This document shows, piece by piece, positions 8,641 through 18,147 of a stretch of 64,000 nucleotides of DNA (its first letter is position 1; each line of letters starts with the position of its first letter). The stretch lies in assembly GCF_020523965.1 (NCBI RefSeq), contig NZ_JAJAPX010000003.1, forward strand, positions 463,059-527,058. Direction: 5' to 3'. The notes below the pieces were generated by a model. It did not search any database and was not told the origin of the DNA. It worked only from the letters and a program-made list of their open reading frames with translations. The translations under genes and the position numbers were made by a program. The stretch comes from Neotamlana sargassicola (GTDB lineage: Bacteria > Bacteroidota > Bacteroidia > Flavobacteriales > Flavobacteriaceae).

Positions 8641-9751
8641 ATGATTACACTCGATCAAGTAAAAGATCTTAACACCCGCCTTGACAAACTAAGGCACTAT
8701 CTTTGACATAGAAGCCAAACTTATAGAAATACAAAACGAAGAAGAACAAACCTTCGATCCTGATTTTTGGAACGACTCCAAACAAGCAGAATTGGTTATG
8801 AAATCACTTCGAGAAAAGAAAAGTTGGATAAAAGACTACGAAACCTCTAAAACCTTAGTTGAAGATTTAGAGGTGATTTACGAATTTTACAAAGAAGACG
8901 AAGCTACTGCCGAAGACGTTGAAACACGCTACCAAAAAGCTCTAGAAACTATTGAAAAACTAGAGTTTAAAAATATGCTTTCTGATGAAGGTGATAGCCT
9001 AAGTGCCGTTTTACAAATTACAGCTGGTGCTGGCGGTACAGAAAGTTGCGACTGGGCAAGTATGCTAATGCGCATGTATTTAATGTATGCCGAAAAAAGC
9101 GGTTTTAAAGTAAAAGAACTCAACTTTCAAGAAGGCGATGTTGCTGGTATTAAAACCGTAACCTTAGAAATTGAAGGCGATTTCGCTTTTGGTTGGTTAA
9201 AAGGCGAAAATGGCGTACATCGTTTAGTGCGAATTTCTCCTTTTGATAGTAATGCAAAACGCCATACTAGTTTTGCTTCGGTTTACGTTTACCCATTGGT
9301 TGATGATACTATTGAAATTGAAATAAACCCAGCAGATATTGAAATAACAACGGCACGTTCAAGTGGTGCTGGTGGACAAAATGTAAATAAAGTTGAAACT
9401 AAGGTGCAACTTACCCACAAACCTACTGGTATTCAAATTTCATGTTCAGAAACCCGATCACAGCACGATAACCGGGCAAGAGCTATGCAAATGCTTAAAT
9501 CTCAATTATATGAGATTGAGCTACAAAAACAACTAGCGCAACGCGAAGATATTGAAGCTGGTAAAATGAAAATTGAATGGGGTAGTCAAATTAGAAACTA
9601 CGTTATGCACCCTTATAAACTAGTAAAAGACGTTCGTTCTGGTTTTGAAACTGGGAATGTTGATGCTGTAATGGATGGCAATATAGATGCCTTTTTAAAA
9701 TCGTATTTAATGCTAATGGGGCAAAAAACAGAAGACAACAATCAATTATGA
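8641..9751 (+). CDS. prfB: Peptide chain release factor 2, with programmed +1 frameshift
   Basis: RF2 recognises UGA and UAA stop codons and releases the peptide. The gene is split in two frames. Codons 8641-8703 end with CTT and are followed by an in-frame TGA (8704-8706); slipping +1 continues at GAC (8705) to the stop at 9751. The slip site is CTAAGG CAC TAT CTT TGA C, the same layout as the classical prfB autoregulatory site (AGG then TAT CTT TGA C). The joined protein is 369 residues, normal for RF2. SPF (199-201) is the stop-codon reading tripeptide and GGQ (244-246) the hydrolysis motif. The TGA overlaps the start of the HAD gene (ATGA). Confidence 0.95.
8701..8707 (+). promoter_or_regulatory. 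Programmed +1 frameshift site of prfB
   Basis: CTTTGAC: slippery CTT followed by the TGA that RF2 itself decodes. The AGG placed at 8691-8693 stands where the stimulatory Shine-Dalgarno-like AGGGGG is in E. coli, but the second half is CAC, so the stimulator is shorter. Confidence 0.9.
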
Positions 9752-10368
9752 AAGATATAAACGCAATAATATTTGATCTTGGTGGTGTTTTAATAAACTG
9801 GAGTCCAGAACATTTATTTACAGATGTATTTAATGGTGATGCTGAAAAAGCGAAATGGTTTATAAAAAACATTTGCACTTTAGATTGGAACGAAGCACAA
9901 GACGCTGGGAGAACCATAGAAGAAGCTAACAAAGTTTTAATTGAAAAGCACCCAGAATACAAAACCGAAATTTTACAATATTACGGCCGTTGGGAAGAAA
10001 TGCTCCTTGGTCCTATTGACGGCACTGTAAAAATTTTAGATTATTTTGTTAAGAACCCAAATTACAAAGTAGTTGCATTAACCAATTGGAGTTCAGAATT
10101 ATTTCCAATAGCTCTTCAACGCTTCGAATTTTTAAAATGGTTCGAAGGCATTGTTGTTTCAGGTGATGAAAACACACGTAAACCTTTCGATGAGATTTAC
10201 AATTTAACCTTAGAGCGTTATAATATTACCGCCGAAAACGCCATATTTATAGACGATAACTTGCGTAACATAGAAGCTGCCAATAAACTAGGAATTAACG
10301 GCATTCGCTTTGAAACTCCCGAATTATTAACGGAACAATTAAAAGATTACAACATAAACATTAATTAA
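9748..10368 (+). CDS. HAD family hydrolase (subfamily IA)
   Basis: 206 residues with all HAD motifs: nucleophile Asp10 in IIFDLGGVL, motif II TNWSS, motif III Lys in ENTRKPF, and motif IV FIDDN. The DLGG form of motif I and the helical cap after it place it with the YihX / epoxide-hydrolase-N-like phosphatases. Substrate unknown, most likely a small sugar or nucleotide phosphate. Its ATG overlaps the prfB stop codon (ATGA), so translation is probably coupled; the ArsC-like gene follows after 3 bp. Confidence 0.88.
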   Translation: MKDINAIIFDLGGVLINWSPEHLFTDVFNGDAEKAKWFIKNICTLDWNEAQDAGRTIEEANKVLIEKHPEYKTEILQYYGRWEEMLLGPIDGTVKILDYFVKNPNYKVVALTNWSSELFPIALQRFEFLKWFEGIVVSGDENTRKPFDEIYNLTLERYNITAENAIFIDDNLRNIEAANKLGINGIRFETPELLTEQLKDYNININ

Positions 10369-10371
10369 TTT

Positions 10372-10713
10372 ATGATAACCATTTACCATAATAATCGTTG
10401 CAGAAAATCTAGAGAAGGATTACAAATTCTTGAAGATTCTGGTAAAGAATTTAAAGTTGTAAAATATTTAGAAGATACACCTTCCGAAGAAAAATTGAAG
10501 GAAATTATTAAGTTATTAGGTATAAAACCTTTAGAATTGGTTAGAAAAAACGAAGCCATTTGGAAAGCAAACTTTAAGGGTAAAGAATTATCAGATTCAG
10601 AAGTTATATCGGCATTAGCAAAATTTCCAAAGTTAATAGAGCGCCCTATCGTTATAAATGGTGATAAAGCAGTAGTTGGTCGACCACCCGAGCAAATTAC
10701 AACCATAATTTAA
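10372..10713 (+). CDS. arsC: ArsC-family arsenate reductase (glutaredoxin type)
   Basis: 113 residues of the ArsC/Spx thioredoxin-like family. Cys10 in NNRCRKSR is the catalytic cysteine. Arg58, Arg91 (IERPIVINGDKA) and Arg104 (VGRPPE) match the three arginines that bind the oxyanion in E. coli ArsC. Such proteins are widespread in flavobacteria without an ars operon, and no arsenic pump or ArsR is nearby, so the natural role may be a general thiol-disulfide one. Third gene of the prfB unit. Confidence 0.85.
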   Translation: MITIYHNNRCRKSREGLQILEDSGKEFKVVKYLEDTPSEEKLKEIIKLLGIKPLELVRKNEAIWKANFKGKELSDSEVISALAKFPKLIERPIVINGDKAVVGRPPEQITTII

Positions 10714-10774
10714 ATAAAAACTGTAAGGATAATTTCTATCAGACTACTTAACAATCACTAATATTTTTAAGTAT

Positions 10775-11116
10775 ATGATAGTTATATACCAGCACCCCAA
10801 ATGTAAAGCTGCTAAAAAATGTGTTAAGATTTTAGAAACAGATTTTAAGCAGAATCAAGAAGTTACCTACGAAGGATTAGATGTAACGGAAGAAGACTTA
10901 AAACGCATAATTAAAATTCTAGATTGTAAACCTATAGATTTAATAAAATTAGGACATACTATTTGGAAAACCTTATTACGTTTTATCGATTTTAGCGATG
11001 ACGAACTAATAAAAGTTATGCTTCATTATCCGCTAATTATAAAAAGCCCTATTGTTATTAACGGAAACAAAGCGGTAATTGGCAGACCTCCCGAGTTAAT
11101 CAAGCATATAATTTAA
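10775..11116 (+). CDS. Divergent ArsC-family paralogue
   Basis: 113 residues, the same length and register as the preceding gene, so a tandem duplication is likely. Cys10 (HPKCKAAKKC) is kept and a second Cys appears at 16. Of the three oxyanion arginines only Arg104 (IGRPPE) remains; Arg58 is Lys and Arg91 is Ser (KSPIVINGNKA). Arsenate reduction is therefore doubtful. A CX5C redox role is possible but unproven. The 61-bp gap to the first copy has no terminator that I can see. Confidence 0.78.
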   Translation: MIVIYQHPKCKAAKKCVKILETDFKQNQEVTYEGLDVTEEDLKRIIKILDCKPIDLIKLGHTIWKTLLRFIDFSDDELIKVMLHYPLIIKSPIVINGNKAVIGRPPELIKHII

Positions 11117-11170
11117 CGAAATTCAACTTGTATTAACACAATTTTAACCTGTTAAGCTTTAAGCATATTA

Positions 11171-11178
11171 TATTTTTG
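11171..11178 (+). promoter_or_regulatory. -7 promoter element of the TonB-type receptor gene
   Basis: TATTTTTG matches TAnnTTTG, 28 nt before the ATG. A TGTT at 11150-11153 lies 17 nt upstream where a -33 TTG would be expected. Confidence 0.4.
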
Positions 11179-11206
11179 CAATCTAAACCAAACCAACAAT
11201 TTTTAG

Positions 11207-13729
11207 ATGAATAAATTTATAATTACTGCTACTTTGGCGGTATTGTTTATTTTTCCAAGTTTTTCTCAGTCTAAAAGAAATAACAAAGAAATAATAATAA
11301 AAGGCAAAGTAATTGATTCTGAAAGCAATGCCCCACTCGAATATGCTTCAGTTTCTATTTTTAGTAAAGCCGAAAACAAAATAATTAATGGTGGCATTAC
11401 CGATATTAATGGTGATTTTAGAGTTACCGTTAATCAAGGTGTTTACAATGTTTTAATAGAATATATCTCCTACAAAACCATAACATTTACAGATAAAAAC
11501 CTAACTAAAAACGAAAATTTAGGAACCATTGCAATGGATTTAGACTTAGCCACTCTAGATGCCGTTCAAATTATAGCCGAAAAAACTACCGTAGAAATTA
11601 AACTAGATAAAAAGGTTTATAACATTGGTAAAGATTTAACCACTGCTGGCGGTACAGTTAGCGATGCGTTAAATAATGTACCATCCGTAGCTGTAGATGT
11701 TGAAGGCGCTATAAGTTTACGTGGAAACGAAAACGTTAAAATATTAATTAACGGTAAACCATCGGCAATGGCTGGTTTTGGCGATACTAATGTTTTAAGT
11801 CAGTTACCTGCCGAAGCCATTGAACGTGTTGAGGTAATTACTTCACCATCGGCAAGATACGACGCCGAAGGAACCGCAGGAATTTTAAACATTATTTTAC
11901 GCCAGCAAGAAACTTTAGGTTTTAATGGCTCCATAAACGCAACTGTTGGTAATCCTGACAATATAGGGCTTTCAACAAATTTAAACTACCGCACCGAGAA
12001 GTTTAATTTATTTTCTAATTTAGGATTTCGATATTTTAATTCACCTAGAAATAGCTTTAGTGATACCGATTATTTTAACGCAGAAGCAGATGAAATAGAT
12101 AGAGTTCGCGAAGATGAGGATACAGAACGCCTTAACAGAAACTATAACGGTAGTTTAGGAATGGAATATTTCCTTTCAGAAAAAACATCGGTAACTGGTA
12201 CTGTTTTTTACAACTACGGCCAAGATAGAGATACTGGTATAAATATTAGCGATCGTTTTATTGATGGCAACCTTGTGGAACAAACCCAACGGGTTGAAAA
12301 AGAAAATGAAGACGGTGGGAACATACAGTTCGCCCTAAATTACATTACAAAATTTAACGATGATGGCCACCAACTCACGGCCGATATTCAAATTGAATCG
12401 GGAAATGACGAACAATTTACATATTACAACGAAGATTACATTACAACTTACCAAACGGATCCTGAACCTTTTCAAATTGAAAATATAACTCAAAACGAAA
12501 ACGACAACGAATCTTTATTTCAAATAGATTATGTACTTCCAATAGGAGAAAATGCGCGCTTTGAAGCTGGTTATAGAGGTAATTTCGAAAATTCTGTAAC
12601 CGATTATTTATTAGAGCAAGAAGATTTAAGCACAGGAAACTTATTTGTAAACGATACACTTTCTAATATTTTTGATTATACCGAAAATGTAAATGCTATT
12701 TATACTCAATATGGTACTAAATTTAACAAGTTTTCATTTTTATTAGGCTTGCGTCTAGAAAACACACAACTAAAAGGAGATATAGAATCTAAACTATCTG
12801 CGGAAGATTTAGAAGCATCTTATGGCTTTCCAATTGAGACCAGTTTTAACAATAATTATCTTGGGCTATTTCCCACGGTTAATGTTATTTACGATTTATC
12901 TAAAAACGAAGACGACTCCGAAGAGAGCCTAACCTTTGGTTATAATCGACGTATTAACCGCCCCAGAGGTTGGTATATAAATCCATTTCCATCGCGCTCT
13001 AGTCGAACCAATGTATGGCAGGGAAATCCTAATTTAAGACCTGCTTTTGCAAGTGCCTTCGATATTGGTTATTTAAAACGTTGGGATGAGTTAACCTTGA
13101 CCTCCTCTGTTTATTATCAACATGAAACAAATTCATTTGAGCGTATACAGGAAAATACAGGCCAACAAACATCAGACGGTATAGATATTATTAGAACCAT
13201 TCCAGTTAATTTATCGACTAATAAACGAACTGGGGCCGAATTGGGCGTGCTTTATAATCCTGTAAAATGGATGCGTTTAAATTCTAGTTTTAACTTTTTT
13301 CAGTTTGAAACCGATGGTGAATTTAACGATGTAGATTATAGCGCTAAAAATACAAGTTGGTTTACACGATTTAGCAGTAAAGTAACTTTACCTGCAAAAG
13401 TAGATTGGCAAACCAATGCTTTTTACCGAGGTCCAAGTCAAGACGCTCAAAGCGATAACGAGGGCATTTTTACCTTAGATTTAGCTTTTAGCAAAGAGCT
13501 TTTTAGCAACAATGCTACAGTTTCGTTAAATGTAAGAGACTTACTTAATTCTAGAAAACGAAAAGCGACCACATTTACCGATACTTATGAAAGTTATAGT
13601 GAAATGCAATGGAGACAACGCCAAATAAACCTATCGTTGCGATATCGATTTAATCAGCATCACAAAAAACAAAATCAACGAGAAGGTCATGGTAACGGTG
13701 GTGAAGACGATTTTGAATTTGAGGGCTAA
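11207..13729 (+). CDS. TonB-dependent receptor-like outer membrane beta-barrel protein
   Basis: 840 residues. A signal peptide (about 1-21, ending FPSFSQ) is followed by a carboxypeptidase-regulatory-like domain (about 30-110, GKVIDSESNAPLEYASV), a plug domain (about 125-230, with ISLRGNENVKILINGKPSA and the TSPSARYDAEG block) and a large C-terminal barrel with many aromatic-rich strands. The last residues are a His/Gly/Asp/Glu-rich tail. This matches the OMP_b-brl_3 type of flavobacterial TonB-linked proteins, which lack a SusD partner. The substrate cannot be read from sequence. It stands alone, with a -7 box upstream and two hairpins downstream. Confidence 0.9.
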   Translation: MNKFIITATLAVLFIFPSFSQSKRNNKEIIIKGKVIDSESNAPLEYASVSIFSKAENKIINGGITDINGDFRVTVNQGVYNVLIEYISYKTITFTDKNLTKNENLGTIAMDLDLATLDAVQIIAEKTTVEIKLDKKVYNIGKDLTTAGGTVSDALNNVPSVAVDVEGAISLRGNENVKILINGKPSAMAGFGDTNVLSQLPAEAIERVEVITSPSARYDAEGTAGILNIILRQQETLGFNGSINATVGNPDNIGLSTNLNYRTEKFNLFSNLGFRYFNSPRNSFSDTDYFNAEADEIDRVREDEDTERLNRNYNGSLGMEYFLSEKTSVTGTVFYNYGQDRDTGINISDRFIDGNLVEQTQRVEKENEDGGNIQFALNYITKFNDDGHQLTADIQIESGNDEQFTYYNEDYITTYQTDPEPFQIENITQNENDNESLFQIDYVLPIGENARFEAGYRGNFENSVTDYLLEQEDLSTGNLFVNDTLSNIFDYTENVNAIYTQYGTKFNKFSFLLGLRLENTQLKGDIESKLSAEDLEASYGFPIETSFNNNYLGLFPTVNVIYDLSKNEDDSEESLTFGYNRRINRPRGWYINPFPSRSSRTNVWQGNPNLRPAFASAFDIGYLKRWDELTLTSSVYYQHETNSFERIQENTGQQTSDGIDIIRTIPVNLSTNKRTGAELGVLYNPVKWMRLNSSFNFFQFETDGEFNDVDYSAKNTSWFTRFSSKVTLPAKVDWQTNAFYRGPSQDAQSDNEGIFTLDLAFSKELFSNNATVSLNVRDLLNSRKRKATTFTDTYESYSEMQWRQRQINLSLRYRFNQHHKKQNQREGHGNGGEDDFEFEG

Positions 13730-13741
13730 CCCCAAATATTA

Positions 13742-13777
13742 ATGCTTAAAATTGTCAATCTTTAATATTTTAAGCAT
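13742..13777 (+). terminator. First of two tandem 3' hairpins
   Basis: Eleven-base perfect arms (13742-13752 and 13767-13777) follow the receptor stop codon; there is no T-run directly after, only A-rich sequence, so it may stabilise the 3' end rather than terminate. Confidence 0.5.
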
Positions 13778-13797
13778 CAAAAAAAATAGGGAAACAA

Positions 13798-13834
13798 AAA
13801 AGGGAAACTAAAATTATTTAGTTTCCCTTTTTTA
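13798..13834. terminator. Bidirectional intrinsic terminator
   Basis: Twelve-base perfect arms (13801-13812 and 13817-13828, loop of 4) flanked by A and T runs. It can stop the plus-strand receptor gene and the minus-strand small gene at 13857. Confidence 0.85.
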
Positions 13835-13856
13835 TATTGTTATAAATTACGCTAGA

Positions 13857-14033
13857 TTAATTGGCGTTTCTTTTAGCTTTTTTCTCTTCTTTAATTTCTT
13901 TTAATCTTTCAATTAAAGCCCCACCAATCCAGTAAGGAATAACAAAAGTTAACAAAAATATCATTAACCAAAACCCAATGGTTAAAATGGTTAAAAACGC
14001 TAAAAAGCCTAAATATTGGTCAAAATCAAACAT
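13857..14033 (-). CDS. Small single-pass membrane protein, 58 aa
   Basis: Reading 14033 to 13857 on the minus strand gives a 58-residue protein: a short N-terminal MFDFDQYLG, a hydrophobic stretch of about 28 residues (9-36), the turn IPYWIGGALIERL and a Lys-rich tail ending KRNAN. The charged tail after the membrane span suggests an inner membrane protein with cytoplasmic C-terminus. I do not recognise the family. Codon use looks like the neighbours and a good terminator follows, which argue that it is real. Confidence 0.65.
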   Translation of the reverse strand: MFDFDQYLGFLAFLTILTIGFWLMIFLLTFVIPYWIGGALIERLKEIKEEKKAKRNAN

Positions 14034-14129
14034 AATTATTAATTGCTTCTATTATTAATTTATCGCAAAGATAGTGTAATGTTATTTTTTACACAATATG
14101 TATGTGAAAATTATTAACAGACTTGTTAA

Positions 14130-14771
14130 CTAATTTAAGTTTGGCTGCGGCGTCATTCTTAAATAAGGCTTTACTTCTTTAACCCCTTTTGTAAAAATGT
14201 TTTTAGCATCTTCTGTTGAAATTGAAGGGCTAACCACTACATCTTCACCATGTTTCCAGTTTGCAGGTGTAGCTACCTTGTGATAAGCGGTAAGTTGTAA
14301 CGAATCGATAACACGTAAAAGTTCATCAAAATTTCTTCCTGTTGAAGCTGGATAAGTAATAATTAATTTCACTTTTTTATCATCTCCAATAACAAAAACC
14401 GATCTTACGGTTAATTTACTGTCTTCGTTAGGATGAATCATATCATATAGTTCTGAAACTTTTTTATCTTCATCTGCAATAATTGGAAAATTAACTGTAG
14501 TTTTTTGAGTTTCGTTGATATCTTTAACCCAACCTTCATGAGATTCTAATCCATCAACACTTAATGCTACAACTTTAACATTACGTTTATCAAACTCGTC
14601 TTTATATTTTGCAACGGTTCCTAACTCTGTTGTACATACCGGTGTATAATCAGATGGGTGCGAGAATAAAATCCCCCAGCTATCTCCTAACCATTCGTGA
14701 AAATTTATAGACCCTTCAGTTGAATTTGCATTGAAATTTGGAGCTTCATCTCCTAATCTTATAGTTGCCAT
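14130..14771 (-). CDS. 1-Cys peroxiredoxin (Prx6 type)
   Basis: 213 residues. The peroxidatic Cys46 is in HPSDYTPVCTTELG. The long C-terminal extension (about 165-213) and the RSVFVIGDDKKV strand are typical of the Prx6 subfamily, which reduces hydrogen peroxide and organic or phospholipid hydroperoxides using one cysteine. No resolving cysteine is visible in the C-terminal part. No signal peptide. Divergent from fumC. Confidence 0.92.
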   Translation of the reverse strand: MATIRLGDEAPNFNANSTEGSINFHEWLGDSWGILFSHPSDYTPVCTTELGTVAKYKDEFDKRNVKVVALSVDGLESHEGWVKDINETQKTTVNFPIIADEDKKVSELYDMIHPNEDSKLTVRSVFVIGDDKKVKLIITYPASTGRNFDELLRVIDSLQLTAYHKVATPANWKHGEDVVVSPSISTEDAKNIFTKGVKEVKPYLRMTPQPNLN

Positions 14772-14900
14772 AATTTATTATTTTTTATTAATTTTAATTC
14801 CCTACTAAATTAATAGATTTAATAGGATATAAAAAATATCTTATGTTATATATCTGTTAAAAAAATCAATAAAAAAATAGATAAAAAAACTAGTAAACAG

Positions 14901-14908
14901 TAACTTTG
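14901..14908 (+). promoter_or_regulatory. -7 promoter element of fumC
   Basis: TAACTTTG matches TAnnTTTG, 27 nt before the fumC ATG. No TTG at -33. Confidence 0.45.
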
Positions 14909-14935
14909 TTCTATTACAATTAAAAAGCATTAAAC

Positions 14936-16333
14936 ATGAGTTTTAGAATAGAAAAAGATACTATGGGCGAGGTAAAAGTACCTGCCGATAAACTTTGGGG
15001 TGCACAAACAGAACGCTCTAGAAACAACTTTAAAATAGGAGCACCTGCTTCTATGCCATTAGAAATTGTTTACGGGTTTGCTTACTTAAAAAAAGCCGCG
15101 GCATTTACAAATTGTGAATTAGGTGTTTTACCTGTTGAAAAACGCGATTTAATTGCGAGCGTATGCGACGAAATTTTAGCTGGTAAACACGACGACCAAT
15201 TTCCATTAGTGGTTTGGCAAACAGGTTCTGGTACGCAAAGTAACATGAATGTTAATGAAGTTATTGCTAACAGAGCACACCAATTGGCTGGAAAAATTAT
15301 TGGTGAAGGCGACAAAACCATTCAGCCAAACGATGATGTAAATAAATCGCAATCATCGAACGACACCTTCCCTACTGGAATGCATATCGCTGCTTATAAA
15401 AAAATTGTTGAAACTACTATTCCTGGAGTAAAACAATTACGTGACACGCTTCAAAAAAAATCGGAAGCTTTTAAAGATGTTGTTAAAATAGGTAGAACAC
15501 ATTTAATGGATGCCACTCCATTAACTCTTGGCCAAGAGCTTTCTGGCTATGTAGCTCAATTAAACCATGGCTTAAATGCTTTGGAAAATACCTTACCTCA
15601 TTTAAGCGAACTAGCTTTAGGAGGAACGGCTGTTGGAACGGGCTTAAATACACCAAAAGGCTACAGCAAGCGTGTTGCTGAATTTATCGCAGATTTTACA
15701 AAACTCCCTTTTGTTACTGCTCCAAATAAGTTTGAAGCCTTAGCCGCTCACGACGCGATTGTAGAATCTCATGGTGCTTTAAAGCAACTTGCAGTTTCTT
15801 TAAACAAAATTGCAAACGATATTCGTTTAATGGCTTCTGGACCAAGAAGTGGTATTGGTGAAATAACCATTCCCGCAAACGAACCTGGAAGCTCTATAAT
15901 GCCAGGAAAAGTAAACCCAACACAATGTGAAGCCCTTACTATGGTTTGTGCTCAAGTTATTGGTAACGATGTTGCTATTTCTGTTGGTGGTTTACAAGGA
16001 CATTACGAACTAAATGTTTTTAAACCAGTGATGGCTGCTAACATTTTACAATCTGCTCAATTAATTGGTGATGCGTGTGTAAGTTTTGATATTAATTGTG
16101 CTTCTGGCATTGAACCAAACCAAGAAGTGATAACCAAATTACTTAATAACTCTTTAATGCTTGTAACCGCTTTAAATACCAAAATTGGATATTATAAAGC
16201 TGCAGAAATAGCAAATACAGCGCATAAAAATGGTACAACGCTAAAAGAAGAAGCTATTAATTTAGGATATGTTACTGCCGAAGATTATGATGAATGGGTA
16301 AAACCAGAAGATATGGTTGGTAGTTTAAAATAA
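14936..16333 (+). CDS. fumC: Class II fumarate hydratase
   Basis: 465 residues of the iron-independent fumarase, which interconverts fumarate and malate in the TCA cycle as a homotetramer. The signature loop [10 protein letters not shown] is at 318-327 with the catalytic Ser320; His189 in GRTHLMDA is the paired residue. The [14 protein letters not shown] block (96-109) is the substrate site. Length is normal. It stands alone with its own promoter box and a terminator. Confidence 0.96.
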   Translation: MSFRIEKDTMGEVKVPADKLWGAQTERSRNNFKIGAPASMPLEIVYGFAYLKKAAAFTNCELGVLPVEKRDLIASVCDEILAGKHDDQFPLVVWQTGSGTQSNMNVNEVIANRAHQLAGKIIGEGDKTIQPNDDVNKSQSSNDTFPTGMHIAAYKKIVETTIPGVKQLRDTLQKKSEAFKDVVKIGRTHLMDATPLTLGQELSGYVAQLNHGLNALENTLPHLSELALGGTAVGTGLNTPKGYSKRVAEFIADFTKLPFVTAPNKFEALAAHDAIVESHGALKQLAVSLNKIANDIRLMASGPRSGIGEITIPANEPGSSIMPGKVNPTQCEALTMVCAQVIGNDVAISVGGLQGHYELNVFKPVMAANILQSAQLIGDACVSFDINCASGIEPNQEVITKLLNNSLMLVTALNTKIGYYKAAEIANTAHKNGTTLKEEAINLGYVTAEDYDEWVKPEDMVGSLK

Positions 16334-16354
16334 TTTTACTCAAAACTATTTCAA

Positions 16355-16389
16355 AAAAAGGCAGGCTGAATATTCAACCTGCCTTTTTT
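16355..16389 (+). terminator. Terminator of fumC
   Basis: Stem AAAAGGCAGG.TGAA with its complement (one mismatch) and six T after it. Confidence 0.8.
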
Positions 16390-16461
16390 GGTTATTTGCT
16401 ATTAATCAATTTCAAAACAGAAATTATTTTTCAAATGTAAACGATAACAATTAATTAACAA

Positions 16462-17046
16462 TTATAATATGTTAAGTGTCCTTATTTTTTTTCTTATTCT
16501 GCTTAATTGCACTGGCGTTATACCTAAACATGCAGCTATTTGATATTGAGGTATTAAATCTTCAATATGTGAAATTTCTGCTTTTAACTTTAAATATCTT
16601 TCTGTTGCTGTAAGTGTTAAAAGTTCAATTTGACGTTGAGAATACTCCATAAAAAACGTCTCTAACATTTTAATATAAAGCTCTTTAACTTCAAGATTTT
16701 TATTGCTTAATTCTATAAATTTTTGGTAATCTGTACAGTATATATCACAATCGGTTAACGCTTCCAAAGCATAAACAGACGGTTCCTGTTTAATTAAAGC
16801 TGTTAACGAACCAGCTACTGCAGGGCCTGTGAAAATTTTTCTATTAAACTCTTTGCCTTTGTCATTTCGTACATAAGCCCTTACAATACCAGAAATTAAG
16901 GTAAACATATGAACGGGAATTTCACCTGCTTTCACATAACACTCTCCTGCTCTTATACGTCTTAATTTTGAAATACTTAAAATTTCTAGATGGGATTCCT
17001 CCGAAATAGGATGAAATTTTTGCAAATACTGAATTATAGGATTCAT
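16462..17046 (-). CDS. Crp/Fnr family transcriptional regulator
   Basis: 194 residues. The N-terminal two thirds form a cyclic-nucleotide-binding-like beta roll (HMFTLISGIVRAYV, then KEFNRKIFTGP) and the C-terminal part a winged helix with the recognition helix in CLGITPVQLSRIRKK. The phosphate-binding RxS motif of true cAMP binders is not evident, so the ligand is unknown. There is no cysteine set for an FeS cluster. Common, lineage-specific regulator in Bacteroidota; targets unknown. Confidence 0.88.
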   Translation of the reverse strand: MNPIIQYLQKFHPISEESHLEILSISKLRRIRAGECYVKAGEIPVHMFTLISGIVRAYVRNDKGKEFNRKIFTGPAVAGSLTALIKQEPSVYALEALTDCDIYCTDYQKFIELSNKNLEVKELYIKMLETFFMEYSQRQIELLTLTATERYLKLKAEISHIEDLIPQYQIAACLGITPVQLSRIRKKIRTLNIL

Positions 17047-17210
17047 AAATTTAATACCTAATTAAAAAAGGTTTTTACTCGTTATATCATTCACGAATTT
17101 AAGAATGTTACAAAGATTAAATTCCTGTTTTTCTGTATTCTGCACATATATATCGTCGATTGGAGCAAGATATTACGCTGAATGGTAATTAATGTATCTT
17201 AATTAATAAA

Positions 17211-17245
17211 ATAAAAAAAGCCTTACAATTTAAATTGCAAGGCCT
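17211..17245 (-). terminator. Terminator of the 17269-18147 gene
   Basis: Stem of about 11 bp (17220-17230 with 17232-17242 region, one wobble) followed on the minus strand by seven T. Confidence 0.75.
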
Positions 17246-17268
17246 TAAATATAATTTTTAGCTAATAT

Positions 17269-18147
17269 TTATCTTAATAAAAACTCTGACGTTGATACTA
17301 AGTCTTTTTCATTAAACACATTTACTTTATAATTTCCTTTTTCAAAGTCTTCGTCTTCACCCGGATTCACGAACTCGCAAATATTTAAATTGGTGTTTTC
17401 GTAATTAAATTTACTTATTAAACTATAATTTAATGTTTTATCTTCAAAAGTTACTTGCTCGTTTAAACCTAAAGTATTTCCGTTAGGATCTATAACTTGA
17501 ACATATAATTCTTGCTCTCCTGCTTGAATTAACTTGTTTTTAGCTACAATAAAACAAACACGTATTTTATCGCTTCGTCCAGCACGCTCTGTTGGAATTA
17601 CCTTTCCAGAAGTTCTCACTATTACACCCGAAGCTTTTAAATCTACGGCGCTCAATACAGAAGCATCAGAAACAACTTCAGCTAACGCATTATTCTGCAC
17701 TAATAAAGAATCTGTAAACATAGCACGCTCTTCTAAACGAATTCGTGTACTATCTAAAGATGTTGCTAAATACGAATTTTCAATTCGTAAAGAATCGTTT
17801 TGTGCTAATAAAACATCCATTTCCTTTTGCAAAGACACATATTTTTGTTTGTATCTCCATAAACTTTTTACGTTTGTTTCAGAAATTTTTAAAGAGTCTA
17901 TTAACCCTTGAATTCTTCCTCTTGCCTCAATTAAATTGTTATTTTTAATTTCATTTTCACCAATGGCTTCATCATATTGTTTTGCCATAGCGTTTAAATC
18001 ATTCATAACTAGCTGTTTTTGTTCAGCTAATTCCTTTTTTTCGTCACTGGCTTTTTTATGAAGATTCATGGCATAAAAACCAGTTGCTAAAAATAACACT
18101 ACGGCTATACCTAATGCTATTTTAAGACCTTTACTTTTGTTTTCCAT
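17269..18147 (-). CDS. Membrane-anchored coiled-coil protein, unknown function
   Basis: 292 residues. One membrane span near the N-terminus (about 9-28, after a Lys-rich start), then a long coiled coil (about 30-165), then a beta-rich domain (about 170-292) with KASGVIVRTSGKVIP, KIRVCFIVAKN and LYVQVIDPNGN. The arrangement predicts an inner membrane anchor with a periplasmic rod and globular head. It has no P-loop, so a chromosome-partitioning ATPase name would be wrong. Single gene with its own -7 box and terminator. Confidence 0.7.
   Translation of the reverse strand: MENKSKGLKIALGIAVVLFLATGFYAMNLHKKASDEKKELAEQKQLVMNDLNAMAKQYDEAIGENEIKNNNLIEARGRIQGLIDSLKISETNVKSLWRYKQKYVSLQKEMDVLLAQNDSLRIENSYLATSLDSTRIRLEERAMFTDSLLVQNNALAEVVSDASVLSAVDLKASGVIVRTSGKVIPTERAGRSDKIRVCFIVAKNKLIQAGEQELYVQVIDPNGNTLGLNEQVTFEDKTLNYSLISKFNYENTNLNICEFVNPGEDEDFEKGNYKVNVFNEKDLVSTSEFLLR

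Noticed and set aside
9603..9962. 119-codon minus-strand frame
   Set aside because: Antisense to the prfB/HAD junction, both well supported.
17534..17948. Plus-strand frames of 125 and 67 codons
   Set aside because: Antisense to the coiled-coil membrane protein; no promoter or protein-like features.
17269..18147. Chromosome-partitioning ATPase name
   Set aside because: No Walker A motif; the protein is a membrane-anchored coiled coil with a beta-rich head.
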